Positions 34,083-45,816 of a stretch of DNA of 60,000 nt are shown in pieces. How positions within the stretch are numbered: the stretch's first letter is position 1; every line of letters starts with the position of its first letter. A model generated the notes under the pieces. That model saw nothing but the letters and a program-made list of their open reading frames with translations, made no database searches and was not told the DNA's origin. The translations under genes and the position numbers were made by a program. Where the stretch lies: the NCBI GenBank assembly GCA_015680685.1, contig MNCI01020774.1:387490-447489 (forward strand), in the 5' to 3' direction. This stretch comes from Gnetum montanum. Lineage: Eukaryota > Streptophyta > Gnetopsida > Gnetales > Gnetaceae.

Positions 34083-34319
34083 GCCATAGGTTATGGTGAT
34101 ATTTTCTAGATCTAAAATTTGCTTGATTTTCTATTTCTATTGATATTTTAATCATTTTTATGGATTTTAATTAGTCTGTCAATTTTTGTTTATTACAATT
34201 ATTACAATTTTAAGTGATGTTGATTGATGTGCAGATGTTTCTTACTAATTTGAAGATATTTATGATTGATGAAGCACTTGTTTACACTCAATGATTGTTA
34301 TTAGAATTGGATTTGATTA

Positions 34320-34366
34320 ACTATTTTCTTTTATCTCTTCTTTTCTTATTGTTTCTTTATAGGTTT
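34320..34366 (+). promoter_or_regulatory. Possible 3' splice site before gag in Element D
   Basis: A pyrimidine-rich run (34322-34360) ends in TTTATAG immediately before GTTTATGG, the ATG of the first gag-like frame (34367). The arrangement resembles an intron acceptor in a gag leader; a matching donor was not identified. Confidence 0.3.
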
Positions 34367-36830
34367 ATGGTTTGGATTTGTGAGAAATGTGAAAGATTGG
34401 TATGTGATATTGTTCCTTCTTCATATGTACCAAAGAAAAGAAATAAGAAGATTTCAATGTCATTAGAAGAATCCTATTTATCTTGGAACTCTAAATGTCA
34501 AGAGGGACAAAGTTCATTCTAGTAGGAGGAACCACCAATCTCTCAAGTAGATCCACAAACTCATGTAAGTATAGGCACTATAATCCTAGCAGTAGATAAA
34601 CTTAATGTTCTAGTTATTGTTACTACAAGTGGAAATTAGGTTTTAGCCCTATTTTCTAATGCTACTTAATCCAATCAAGTATATATATCTGTTGGTATGC
34701 CTACTAAATTTTGATTTGTTACATCAGTTTTCAATTCTAAAGGTTACTTTGGTTCTACTACATCAACTCAATCAACCTTTTTCTCATCCACATAGATGAT
34801 TGGTCCACCTTCTTGTTCTCAATCTATTCCTTCACAAGTTCATGCTATGTATTATGCTAATACTCCTAATAATCCTTTTGATATTTTTGTCAACAACAAT
34901 TACATCAACAAAATTTACAAGCTAATCATTAGACCTTGTTAAATGCTTTGACACAAGCTACTCAACATAAATAACCACTGTCAATTAAGACAATCTATTG
35001 TACATATCAATTATTCTCATGTGGCTTAGATTCATCAAACGGTAGCACAACCTACCATTTCTTTTACTCCATAACCTATTAATATGTCGGGTCACATAAT
35101 TGTTCAACCACTAGTGCCATATCAAACTACATTTATGCAAGTACCCTACTAACTCTATTCCAATACCTAATCATTAATGCATATTTCTCAAAATGTCTAA
35201 TCAAAATTCAATGTGCAGGCATCCCAAACATAATCTATGCCTCAACCATAAATTCCACATCAAGTATTGCATCAAATACGACATCCATTACCTCATCATT
35301 TAGTACCTCTAGGCAATGAATGTAATTAATTTTTACATTTTTAGAATCAAGTTCCTTATCAAGGAATGTCTAAAGAACTTTCACTAAAAGATTTAATGGG
35401 AAGAAAATCAACAACTACTCTCTCCTTGCTTTTTTTCCCTCATGGTCAAGATGATAAGATTCAAAATTTATCAAAATTTCCTCAATTCTATGGTATAGAT
35501 GATGAAGATCCATATCATCATATTCAAGAATTTGAAACACTAATATTTACATGTGGTAATAATGTTACAAAACATACTAGAATGAGTGTTTTTCCTCTTA
35601 CGTTTGGAGATCATGCATTATCATGGTATAGGTTACTAAAACAATATTCCATTTAGTATTAGGAAGGTTTTAAGGATGAGTTTTTGAATCAATTTCTATC
35701 TTCTATGAAAATCCACCAATATAAGAAACAACTTTTATGATTCAACCAAAAGAAAATGAAACTTATGAACAATCCTAAAAGCATTTTAAAGACATTAAGG
35801 CAAGGAACCCTGATCATGATTTTTGGGGATGTTAGTTGCTAGGATTGTTTCTTGATAGTTTGACACATGTTACATGGAAGAGTATTGATTTTGCTTGTGG
35901 TGGTATGATTTTGCGAATGACATTGGAAGTAGTGTTCAATGCGTTAGATCAAATAGTGGATTAGAGCAAAAGTTTTCCTATGAATAAAAAAAATTGATAT
36001 GCTAGAACACATTGTGATGACAAGTTTAATAAAAAAATTGAAGAGGTTAACAATAAATTATCATCTTTATATATGTCATTTAATACTAGTATGCAGAGTC
36101 AATCATTTCAGTGTTCACAATAAGCATCATCAGTCGTAAAAATGGAAGAATGCATAACATTAACTAACCACAAGATGGAGGTATGGATATTCCTTACGCT
36201 TTTGTAATTTATGAAGAGATTGATCACATTGCTCATGATTGTTCCATTTTACCCTTTATTAAAGAACAAGGTAATGTTATAGATAGTCAAGGTGGATAAG
36301 GAAGGAGTGGAACTTCACAGGGTAGGGGATTGAATCCCAATCAAAATAAAAATTACTAATCACATCCTTTATTTTGACCCAATTATCAAAATTATAACAA
36401 CAATTTCAACCATTCCTGGAGATCTAATTAAAACCATGAGTTTCAACAACAAATGTTACAACAAAATGAACATTTGCAATATACTTTGCAGCAACAAAAT
36501 GATTACATAATTAAGATTATTCAAGCCTTACAACCTAAGAAGACATCGCCAACACAAGCATAAAGAAATCCTAAGTTTCAAGGAAGACAAGAATTACATA
36601 TGGTTTTGTCATCTAATAGTGATTAGTGTAATGTAGTGACTCGAAGTGATCAAGTGGTTGATCTTCAAAATCCTTATCAAAGGATCATTGAGAATAGGAA
36701 ATTGGAGGAGGAATCTAAAAGAATCCTTGCAAAGGAACTTCCTATGGAGAAAGAACTTGATCCAAAGATTTTCATAGAGGAAACTGTTAATTCCTCTTCT
36801 CCATAGGCACATTTTCCTCATCAACTAGAA
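34367..36830 (+). pseudogene. Element D gag, decayed
   Basis: The frame opens with MVWICEKCERLVCD at 34367. The middle is Gln/Pro/Thr-rich with many TAG codons. The capsid-like domain is clearest at 35366-35656: LMGRKSTTTL, FYGIDDEDPYHHIQEFE, SVFPLTFGDHALSWYRLL, typical of the plant retrotransposon gag domain. A decayed knuckle-like segment lies near 36200-36260 (ending HIAHDCSILP). A linker to protease follows (KRILAKELPMEKELD, about 36715-36760). Not functional. Confidence 0.78.
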
Positions 36831-36836
36831 TTAAAC

Positions 36837-37300
36837 ATGGTTGATAATAAGAAAATTGAGAACCTTTTTAAAGATGTCACTCCACATGTTCAATTTTTAA
36901 GATCTATTGAAGATATCCCCCTATATGCTAAATATCATAAGGAGTTGTGTTCCATGAAAAAGAAAATTAAAATACCTAAGCATGTTAGCCTTGCTAAAAA
37001 TATTACAAATATTTTGAAGGCTAAGATGCCTAACAAAGCAACATATCCTAGTAGTCCTATGATTGCTTGTATGATTTGTAATAGAAAATTTCATCATGTG
37101 TTAGTAGATCTTGAGGATAGTGTAAATATTATGCCATTTTAGATTTATCGATCATTGGGTTATGATCATATTAGACCTACTAATATGACTATTTCTTTGG
37201 TTGATGGGTCTACTAGTTATCTAAAAGGTATTGTTGAGGATATATTAGTTCAGGTAGATAAAGCTTTATTGCTAATTTCATTGTGTTAGACTATTATATA
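36837..37300 (+). pseudogene. Element D protease region
   Basis: An open stretch at 36837-37142 reads VQFLRSIEDIPLYAKYHKEL then ARMPNKATYP-like sequence and VLVDLEDSVNIMPF. This is the retropepsin start, with Asp kept but the following residues altered from the usual Asp-Ser/Thr/Leu-Gly. It continues as RPTNMTISLVDGS and GIVEDILVQVDK, typical of Athila/Tat-type proteases. A TAG interrupts after IMPF. Confidence 0.8.
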
Positions 37301-37399
37301 ATGTTTATCCTTTAATTTTAGGCCAACCTATGTTGGTAACTATGGATGCAATTATTTATGTAAAAATTAGATTAATAACTTTAACATTTACAAATATGA

Positions 37400-38336
37400 T
37401 TTTTTAGTCAATCTATATAACTTGGTTAACCAATTTCAATGTGATGAGCTTAATATGGTTAATGCTATGGTAGAAAACATGGTTTCTTTAGAATTATGTG
37501 ATTTGAACAAGGCATATCATGTTCTGACATTGGAAGATTACAAAGAGGTAATTATGGATGATCGAAGACAACTTTTATATACTCAAGTGGAAGATGCTTT
37601 GGATGGTGAGGATTTGTTAAAATTAGAGAACTATTCTTCTATTGAAAGTGGAAAGGAAGTAACTTTAGATTTAAAGGAACTTCTTTCTTACTTGAAATAT
37701 ATTTATGCTAGAAACAATAAACCATTGATTATTAGTTTAGGATTAACTATTTATCAAGAACATAGATTGATACATGTTCTAACAAATTCTCTTGAAGCTT
37801 TTTCTTGGTCACCTTTGGATCTTAAGTAGGGGATTTCTCCATCCATTGTTCAACATCATATTCATTTGGAGGCTGAGGCTAGACCATGGTAGTAACCATG
37901 TAGGAGGCTAAACTCAAATTTGAAACAAGTGGTAAAAGATGAACTTTTAAAATTGTTTTAGACAAGTATTATTTATTTAATTTTTGTCTTAGTAGGTTAG
38001 TCCTATTATGGTTTTGACTAAAAAGTCTGGTAAGTGGTGTGTTTGTATTAATTTTTAAGAACTAAATAAATGGATAAGTAAGGATGACTTTTCACTTTCA
38101 TATTTAGATAAGATTTTAGAAAAACTTCAAGGTCATGAATTTTATTCTTTTCTTGATGGTTTTAGTAGTTATAATTAGATCTCAATTTCCATAGAGGATC
38201 AACATAAAACAACATTTGCTACACCATGGGGGACTTTTGCATTTAGACGTATGCCATTTAGGTTGTGCAATGCTCTTGTTACATTTCAAAGGGCCATGAA
38301 ATCTATTTTTTAGATATGATTGATTCTTTTATTGAG
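37400..38336 (+). pseudogene. Element D reverse transcriptase, N-terminal part
   Basis: A spacer frame (37422-37829) leads into RT sequence: ISPSIVQHHIHLEAEAR near 37840, KKSGKWCVCINF near 38025, EFYSFLDGFSSYN near 38140, FATPWGTFAFRRMPF near 38215. Several TAG stops stand where Gln is expected. The domain is cut at 38336 by Element F and resumes at 52880 with VFMDEFSVYGDS. Confidence 0.85.
38332..38336 (+). repeat. Target-site duplication of Element F, left copy
   Basis: TTGAG immediately precedes the F LTR start TGATGAAG. The identical TTGAG follows the F LTR end at 52880-52884. Joining the host across one copy restores the RT reading. Confidence 0.93.
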
Positions 38337-39374
38337 TGATGAAGCATTAGTTGGTTGCATTGATGCAACTGCTTTGAGGCAACCACTTCAAGGTAGTTGC
38401 TTTGATGCAGCTGCTTTGACACAGCTACCTTGATGTAGTTGCTTCAACACAACTACTCTGAAGTAGTTGTGTTGATGAGGCCCCATCGACATGGCCTCAT
38501 TGACATGAAAGATTCGTTGACGAGGCCCCATTGACACATGCAATGATGGATCGATGAGGCCTCGTTAATGTGATCCCATCGATGCAACCTTATCAACACA
38601 GTATCTATTTCTTTGCCTATAAATATGCATGCTCCTACCATGTATTGATATTCTTTGGTCAATAGAGTAGCTGAACTCTTGTAGTTTTATTCCATAGTCT
38701 TAGAGAATAGTTAATGAGTGCTTGTAGTGTGGATTTGAGTTAGTTGTATGATGTCTTATTCAAGTGGCAATGTACCTGGACACATTCCATGAATGACAAT
38801 AATATCGAGATTGATTCTTATTCATTGCAGCACTTTGACTTAGATTAAATTTACTTTCCATGCAATTTACATTTCATGTACTTAGTTAATATTTATGTTT
38901 CCATTCATGTTAATGAATTGGTGGAGTGAATGTGACTAGTTTTGAGCATAAACATGTATTTGTTTCATAATCCTAGTAGTGTTATTAGTTGGTTTACCCA
39001 GTAGCATAGCACTTGGTAATCCTAGTAGTGGATATGTGGGTTCAGGATGTGTATGGTAAGCTAGGCATGGATACTCATTGCCCATAGGCTAGTTTAGAAT
39101 CTACTTTCTATTGCTAATTAGTTAAATAATTGATTTCTTTATTATCATTAGGAGTAGCATAAGGCCAAAACAACATCAAGAATCATATGCCTCACTTTGG
39201 ACTAAACCACACATGAAAAAGCTACTGCTAGTCTAAGTGGGAAGACAACGAATTGTAATCAAGGCATAACGATCTAGATGCCACAACTAGTCCCATCCAT
39301 GGAATTCAACCAGATCATGCATGAATGCTTGTGATTCGTATGGGTGGGCATAGGGGGTTCCTCATTGCTCATCA
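38337..39374 (+). repeat. Element F 5' LTR
   Basis: 1038 bp. U3 opens with an array of short degenerate repeats ('gctttgatgcagctgctttg', 'cttcaacacaac') at about 38350-38480, then 'tcgatgaggcc/cccatcga' segments. A TATA box lies at 38618-38625. It ends CTCATCA. Confidence 0.88.
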
Positions 39375-39392
39375 TTAGTGCTGTTGCCAGGG
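39375..39392 (+). promoter_or_regulatory. Element F primer-binding site (tRNA-Asp)
   Basis: TTAGTGCTGTTGCCAGGG follows the LTR end directly and matches the tRNA-Asp complement apart from transitions. Confidence 0.75.
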
Positions 39393-39486
39393 GTGGTGCT
39401 AGTTATACCATACATGATCACTGTAAACACACTAATGATTTATCTTTTAGAAAATATTAAGTCACACACATCATTAACTAAAAAAA

Positions 39487-39837
39487 ATGTCTCTTTCACA
39501 AGGAAGTGATAATGCATTGTATAGAGAGAACATTCATTGGAGAACTCATGAGATATATATTAAAGAAAATTGGAATGACCAACCTTATGTAGAGGTTTCA
39601 TATGTTTATGACCACCTTGACTACACTCATGGACTACATTCACCTAAGGCAAAAAATCTTAGAGGAGATGAAGTAAGTCCTAGATCAGGGAGGGCTTCAA
39701 GGCCTAGGACCTTCATAGAACCTAGACAAGATAAATCAAAGGATCAAAGGGAAAATTATTGAAGTTATGGTGATTCTCCCAAATCCTCATCTTTCTCTTC
39801 CTCTTCAATGTCTATTTTTAACAAAAATGAACATAGG
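39487..39837 (+). pseudogene. Element F gag, N-terminal part
   Basis: Starts MSLSQGSDNALYREN at 39487, with 91 open codons to 39762 followed by a stop and a Ser-rich tract (SSSFSSSS). The N-terminus does not match the FTFILHQ-type block of A, B, E2 and C, so F belongs to a different subfamily. The frame is cut by Element C at 39838 and continues at 46608. Confidence 0.75.
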
Positions 39838-40397
39838 TGATGAGTGGCGAGGTACCCCTACACTCAACCATATGAATACGAGCATTACACATGTGATCCG
39901 GTTGAACTCCAAGGACTAAGTGCTTACGCACCTTATGGAACACTTAAGGTTAATCAATTGCTATCTTCCCAAGCTTACTTGTATTTTTCATGGTTGTATG
40001 GTTAAGTAAGCTTGAGGCATGTGATTTTTATGTCTTTTATCTTTTTATTGCCTATGCTAAGAGGAGAAAGGGTGAAGAGACTAAGTAACTAACTTTCACT
40101 AACTAAGCTCTAATNTTAGTCCATATGCTGCAAGGTTTATCAAAAAGTTCATCTTTATTGTCGGACACAATGTGTGCTCAGGTACAAATTGCTTGAATAA
40201 AGATCTGTTCACTTTAAGACTCCTACTGCGAGCACATGGAAATTATTCTAACTATGGAATGGGAAAACTGCTAGAGTTTGGTTAAGGGTCTAGATCTAGA
40301 TAGGAAAACAAGGGAAGTCCACCTATTATTTATAGAACTGGCGACGGGACGCGATATCGCATACGCGATATCATGTGCATGATATTGCGGCTCATCA
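39838..40397 (-). repeat. Element C 3' LTR with a collapsed gap
   Basis: Only 560 bp against 786 bp for the partner. The missing roughly 226 bp fall exactly at the single N at 40115, so this is an assembly gap or scaffold join rather than a true deletion. GATATCGC palindromes and a TATA box (complement of 'tatttatag', about 40328-40337) are present near the outer end. Confidence 0.88.
40115..40115. other. Single-base N marking a hidden assembly gap
   Basis: The sequence jumps from 'taactaagctctaat' to 'ttagtccatatgctgc'. In the partner LTR these are separated by about 226 bases (about 46092-46318). Confidence 0.85.
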
Positions 40398-40408
40398 TAC
40401 CCCCATGA
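40398..40408 (-). promoter_or_regulatory. Element C polypurine tract
   Basis: The plus strand TACCCCCATGA next to the LTR end is the complement of TCATGGGGGTA, identical to E2. Confidence 0.75.
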
Positions 40409-42300
40409 CTGAATGAAAACTCGCCCTCGAGTTCCTTAAAAAATATTGGAAAGGTATGGGATTATTGACTAGAATGATACTAATGGTGAATAGGGTGACA
40501 TGTGAACAAATCATCATTACAAAACACGACAAAACTAGTGTTCACGACAACAAGAGTGAACACTTTACACATTTAACATCAGGCCTTATTTGGCAGCTGA
40601 GAGAGAAGAGAGAAAAGAGAAGAAGTTTGTTGCTACCAACGCCAAGATTATGCTTTTCGTTGTCCATCCATAAGCGCACCGTCAATCTTGTTCCTTGCAT
40701 AGCTGCTTCAACACTGATCCATTCCAAGTGTTCCCTCTAGAACCAATCCATTATTGTATGGTCGCCATCTGCACACACAACATAGTCTTATATTAGCAAG
40801 GGTAATTGAATTGCAATGCAGTTAATACCTTGCTTTGGTGTAAGGTCCATTGGCTAAGTTGTGATATGGATGATGCAGATTCTAGAAGTGTAAAATTGAT
40901 GACTACCCAAGGTGTAGGGGCTAGGAGAAAATCGAAAAAATTGGACTAGGACTCCCATGACTGAGAGCAAACCTCCAGTAGTGAGAGAATGGAAAAAGAT
41001 AGAGAATAAGAAGGATGGATAAAAAGAAACAACTGTAACTCTGATGAAATGGATGTTAGAGATGGGAATGAACAAAAGAGAAATTGATTGTGAAAATGTT
41101 TAAGGGAAAGAAATTAACTAATGCACAAAATAGGAATGCCAGTGGGTCCCCCCCAAAGTAGGCTCATGCCCTTAATGCCTTGACATTCCCACATTCAAAG
41201 AGTCTATAGGCTCTGGAAATGTCATTTGGAAGTAAGAGTTAAAGTCTTAACCACAAGAGCTTACCAAAAAGAAAACAATGTGTCAACCAAAATATAGACT
41301 ACTGATACAACTGGCAATGAGGTGAACAATGGAGGAAGAATGGTGGAAAGAAGAGAATGGAGTGGAGTCTCAAGAACAAGGTGATATATAGCCCCTTGTG
41401 TGTTAATGTTTAATGTGACTAAGTAGATCTCATTCCAACTTCAGCCTCAAAAAAACCACATCCAGTGACTTCGCATTAATACATTCGGTCAATCCATCCA
41501 CCTGAAGTAATAAAAATGCATCCTCCAAAGAGCCACCACCATTCCGACGAAACAAGAAAGGAGAAAGTAGGAAGCGAGGAAGGGCCTTAGTTAGAGGGAA
41601 CATATTTTTTTAGTTCCATAACTAGTGCTTGTAGCCCAAGTGATTATTTCGTCTAAGGGGTGTGCTTTGAATTCTCACTTGTTTTTTTCTTTTTTCTTTT
41701 TTTACGTGAGAACCACACCATGCAAAGACTTATTATTTTTATTTTTATTTGCTCAGCTTCCCAATGATGGGGTAACATCGGAATAGTAAGAAAACTCAAG
41801 AAGAAAACATCCAAGCACCCAAGAGAATGGCCAACACAAATGTATCAAGTCCCCTTGAAGTCACACCCTTTTCAATCCTTGAGTCTTTCCTTAGTTTGAG
41901 AAATGCCCAGTCACCGATTCATTGATAGTTCTTATTATTTTGAAGAAAGGGACTATACAGTTCCAAGCCAAGAGAGACCATAGAAATTTATGGATGCATG
42001 GATGATGTGGACTCATTGCCTGTTATATCAAAAGGACCATACCTTAGTATCAACATTATACTTAAAGGTAAAAATCAAACATTAGCAACCAATAGAATAT
42101 AGTTCATACCATCTCTAGGGGCACTTATTAGGTGACAAACTTAATAAAATGGATAATGCGCATGCACACACACACACACATAAATAAAATAAAAAGTATG
42201 AACGATGTTGTAAAATAAAAAAGGAGAAAAGTTAAAGAAATTTGTAAAACAAAAATGTGTAAAACAAAAACTTAAAAAAAGAACTGAGGGCCTCAATTGA
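40409..42300 (-). other. Element C 3' non-coding region
   Basis: Homologous throughout to E2 13230-15230. It contains a (CA)n tract at 42164-42181 and a T-rich tract (in element sense) at about 42190-42280, shorter than the array in E2. No supported gene. Confidence 0.7.
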
Positions 42301-43130
42301 TTAGCATAGGTGGCCATCTCTCCCATGACTGAATTGAAAGGGAGAGATCCGAAAAAATGAGCACTTATTTGAATTTTTTAGAAGTGCCCAACTTCTCCTA
42401 ATTGATGTTTTCAGGTTAAGGATTGGAAGTTGATGATGCTCATGCTCCAATGTATCTTTGCTTTCATTGTGGTTGCAAGTTGTTCTCCTAGTTAGTTCTA
42501 TGTATGTTGGTGAGTTGCTCTCCTTATTAGCTATCAACCACTGGGTGTTTTCTTATTGTGTGGTTGCTACATACAGGAACTTTTGTATCTTAGTTTCTTG
42601 GACATATCGGTTGCATGCAGGGCATGCTGAACATCCCTGCACGTCATCACCCTCTAAATCAATGTATGTGATGCATGGAACTTTCTTCTTCTGGATCTTT
42701 CCATAAGTATTTTCCTTAGATATTTCCATGGAAAGATCGCAGATTCCTAGGCATGCGTTTATGGTGCTGAGCCATGCCCTCCCCATTATAATTGGGAAGT
42801 TGCCTTTATCATTGTTTACTTGGATCAGTAGGAAATCAGCTGGGTATGACCACCCACACATAGTGGTAATGACGTCCTCCACCAATCCCAAAGGAATGGT
42901 GATGGACTGGTTAGCCAGCTCTAAGCGAATGTTACTCTTCTTTAGTGGAGGTAGGTTCCAAGCTTTATACATTTCTTGTGATATTAAGTTGACTCCGAAA
43001 CCTGAGTCAAGAAGTGCTTTACATGGTTCATTCCCAACGACTTGGAGGTAGATTAAGGGACTTTCAGGGTTAGAGAATTTCCTGGGAAGGTGGCCTACCT
43101 TTATCTAGTCTATGATGGTATGTGTTAACA
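42301..43130 (-). pseudogene. Element C protease region
   Basis: Aspartic protease with catalytic LDSG at about 42999-43015 (minus; LLDSGFGVNLISQEMYKAW), then CGWSYPADFLLIQV and FPIIMGRAWLST. The stretch 42553-42972 is open. A TAA in element sense near 42550 and a frame change between gag and protease near 43125 interrupt it. It ends QFSHGRDGHLC, the same fusion point as E2. The shared ending shows that the loss of the polymerase region predates both insertions. Confidence 0.82.
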
Positions 43131-45671
43131 TAACCATGTGCGTTGATCTCTATTTTTGGTTTGAAGGGAGCTCCGAAGCCTTAATTGATGGAGAGGCATT
43201 TTGAGGCTCAACCGTTTGTGGTTGTGAGAGCTTGTTTGGACTCTTGGTTCTGAAGAAAGGTCTTCTCTTGGTACGGTTGTCAGAACTAGTAGTGGGTTGA
43301 GGTTTATAGCTCTCGTAACATTATGTTGTTGTGGTTGAGTGGGGAGTTCCCCTTGCATCGCTAGAGTGGGCGGTAGTGGAGTTATCGGTGTGAGAGTCGC
43401 GGATGGGTTCAGAGGATGGTATGCATGTGGTGTGTCTCCCCTAGGAGAAGGAGTCCTATAATACTCCCGAGCTTGGTAGTGACGTTGTGGGGTTACGTGA
43501 CTAACAAAGTCAGTTGGAGAAACTGGTTGCTGCACGTAATAGCCATATGGATCTGGTTGTCGGTAAGGGTATTGTTGCCTAGGCGGTGGCATCCCCCATG
43601 ACTGTGGGTATTGCCACTACTGGTGTTGCTCGATAGGTTGTGGTAGAGTTCCACTTGGATAATACGTTAAGGGTTGGTGGAACTACCTTAGGTTACCTTG
43701 GGGATAAGGTAACCTTTGGGGTGCTTTCTGTTTGTTAAGTCTTGGGTTGAGTGCATACATCCCAAACTCTTGCAGATGTGAGATTATTAGGTAACATCCC
43801 TTAGGATGGTCGTATTGGCATATCTCACATCCACTGTCATCGTTCGTATTGGAATCCACAGCCTCTTCAGTGATAGCCATTTTATCCTTACCTTTGTTAC
43901 GTGCATGGTCTAAGTCTCTCCTCTTTTTCTTATCATAGTCACTACCTTGCTCCTTATACTCCTCTACAATTTTAAGGACGGTTTCGAATCTACTATCTAA
44001 GGAGTTCCACATTTGATCTACCTTAGCTGACACTTCAGTAGTTAACTTTTGAAGTTGCAAGGTTTTTCTATTCACCAACTCTTCAAGTGGTGACTCATCC
44101 TCCTCCTCATAGAATCTCACTCTCCTCTTTTGGAGGGAATGATCGCAGTTTTATTCTTCCACTCTTTCTCTCTTGTGTAGCTCTCCTTCTTATTTAGCTA
44201 ATTGCTCCAAAAATCTATGCACCTCATGGGACCTAAGCTCAGATAATCTCCCTTGGGCATATGTTCCAAGGGTTCTCCTAGTTTCGTGCCTAAGCCCATC
44301 TACAAGATGGTGTAGTTGATCTCATTGTGCGTAACCATGGCTCGAGCAACGATGTAACAGTGCATAATATCGACCCATGGTAGCATCCAAGGGTTCATGA
44401 TTACCTTGTTTCCATCCTTGGATCTATTTTTACAAGTTGGACACTCAGGAGTACATTTGATATTTATCATTAAATAGCTCTAACATCGTACTCCACCTTT
44501 GAATGGATTCCGGTTCTAAGGACCAGTACCAGCTTTTTGCTTCCTTTATGAGTGTCGTTGGGAACAAATTTAACTTCTACCATTCTTTTTCAATGTTCTG
44601 CAAGGTGCAGGCATCATGGAATGCCTGTAAGTGATTTTACATATTAGCATTGTATCCCCCCTCAAATCGTGGGATATTATTCATGTCTAGTCTCTTAATC
44701 CAGCTATCTTTTTGGTGCCTTGTAGGTATTCTCACAGCCTCCGTAATATCTAACATACTTTGGGTTACAAGTAGGGGTTCTTCATTGTCGTTCCTCTCAT
44801 GGCATCTGTGATGCTTACATGGTTCCCTACTTTCCCTTCTTTCATGCCTTGATTCTCTCAACTACCCTCGTCCTCGCTCTCAACTCTCTCGTCGAGGTTT
44901 CTCACTACGTTTACCCTTATCCTCATGGTTGGGTTCTTTGTGACTACGTCATGATGTGGAAGGAGAGGGTGAATGATGCGATGAAGATGAAGAAGAAGGG
45001 GAACCATAGCCATGATGATGTTTCTTACCTTCTCTTCGGTGGTTATGGCCCCAATCGTGATGACGATCAGACTGCTTGCCCTTGTCATATGTTTGTGTTC
45101 CCTCATTGAACACTTGGTGTTCATGGGGATTAGAACCAGGGTTATGAATCATGGAGTGTAGGTTCTGATTCATCACCTCCTCACCGTTGTTAGGAGGGGG
45201 AACATCATTTGATGGAGAACTTGGTAGAAATGGTTCACCATCTCCTATTTCGCTTAGGATGTGCGGAACGTTGTGGGGCCCTTTACCCTTCAACGATGTA
45301 TAGTAGCTCTCTTGCCGCAAGTCCCTTTAATGTTGCACTTTTGTGGGATGGTACTCCCTTGTGTCATAGTCACACACATCATACTCTGTGTATAATTGTG
45401 ACATGCCTATTCTTGCAAGAGCATGAAGAAGCATGTTGGGGACTGTTCGGTCTGGGGGTAACACTATGTTACCCTCCAAGTCTCTCCAACGCAGTTGCTC
45501 ATCTTGATGGAGGATAAAAGTAAATTCGGGTATATATTCATCGTGATGAGTATACACTACCCAAAATTGTTGAGGAACTAGCGAATTTGGGTTATGTATG
45601 TTGTGCTGTTGACTATCTCTTGTGTGGTCCGTAGGCGGTGAAGTGCTTTTGTGAGAAGAAGAAGAAGACAT
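43125..45671 (-). pseudogene. Element C gag, interrupted
   Basis: Gag reads from the ATG at 45671 (MSSSSSHKSTSPPTD) and returns to the same frame through most of its length. The N-terminal block (YIPEFTFILHQDEQLRWRDL) is at about 45480-45545. A Ser/His/Arg-rich domain spans about 44880-45110. The capsid-like block starts LDMNNIPRFEGGY near 44650. A zinc-knuckle-like CEICQYDHPKGCY is at about 43795-43835, with spacing C-x2-C-x3-H-x3-C. A Pro/Tyr/Gln-rich tail (43125-43592) follows. Stops occur near 45325, 44945, 44880 and 44635-44640 and in the central capsid region. This is the most complete gag in the window. Confidence 0.85.
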
Positions 45672-45797
45672 GTTTATCTTTTCAATGTGCTATTTACTGT
45701 TGTTTAATTTTTCTTTTGATTAACCCTAAGGGTTCGTTTAAGCTTCCCAACAATGTGGATGATTTCCTATGTTCTACTTAGTGCACAAACAACTAAG

Positions 45798-45816
45798 TCC
45801 CTGGCAACGACGCCAA
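45798..45816 (-). promoter_or_regulatory. Element C primer-binding site (tRNA-Asp)
   Basis: The minus strand reads TTGGCGTCGTTGCCAGGGA next to the 5' LTR, two transitions from the tRNA-Asp complement. Confidence 0.85.
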
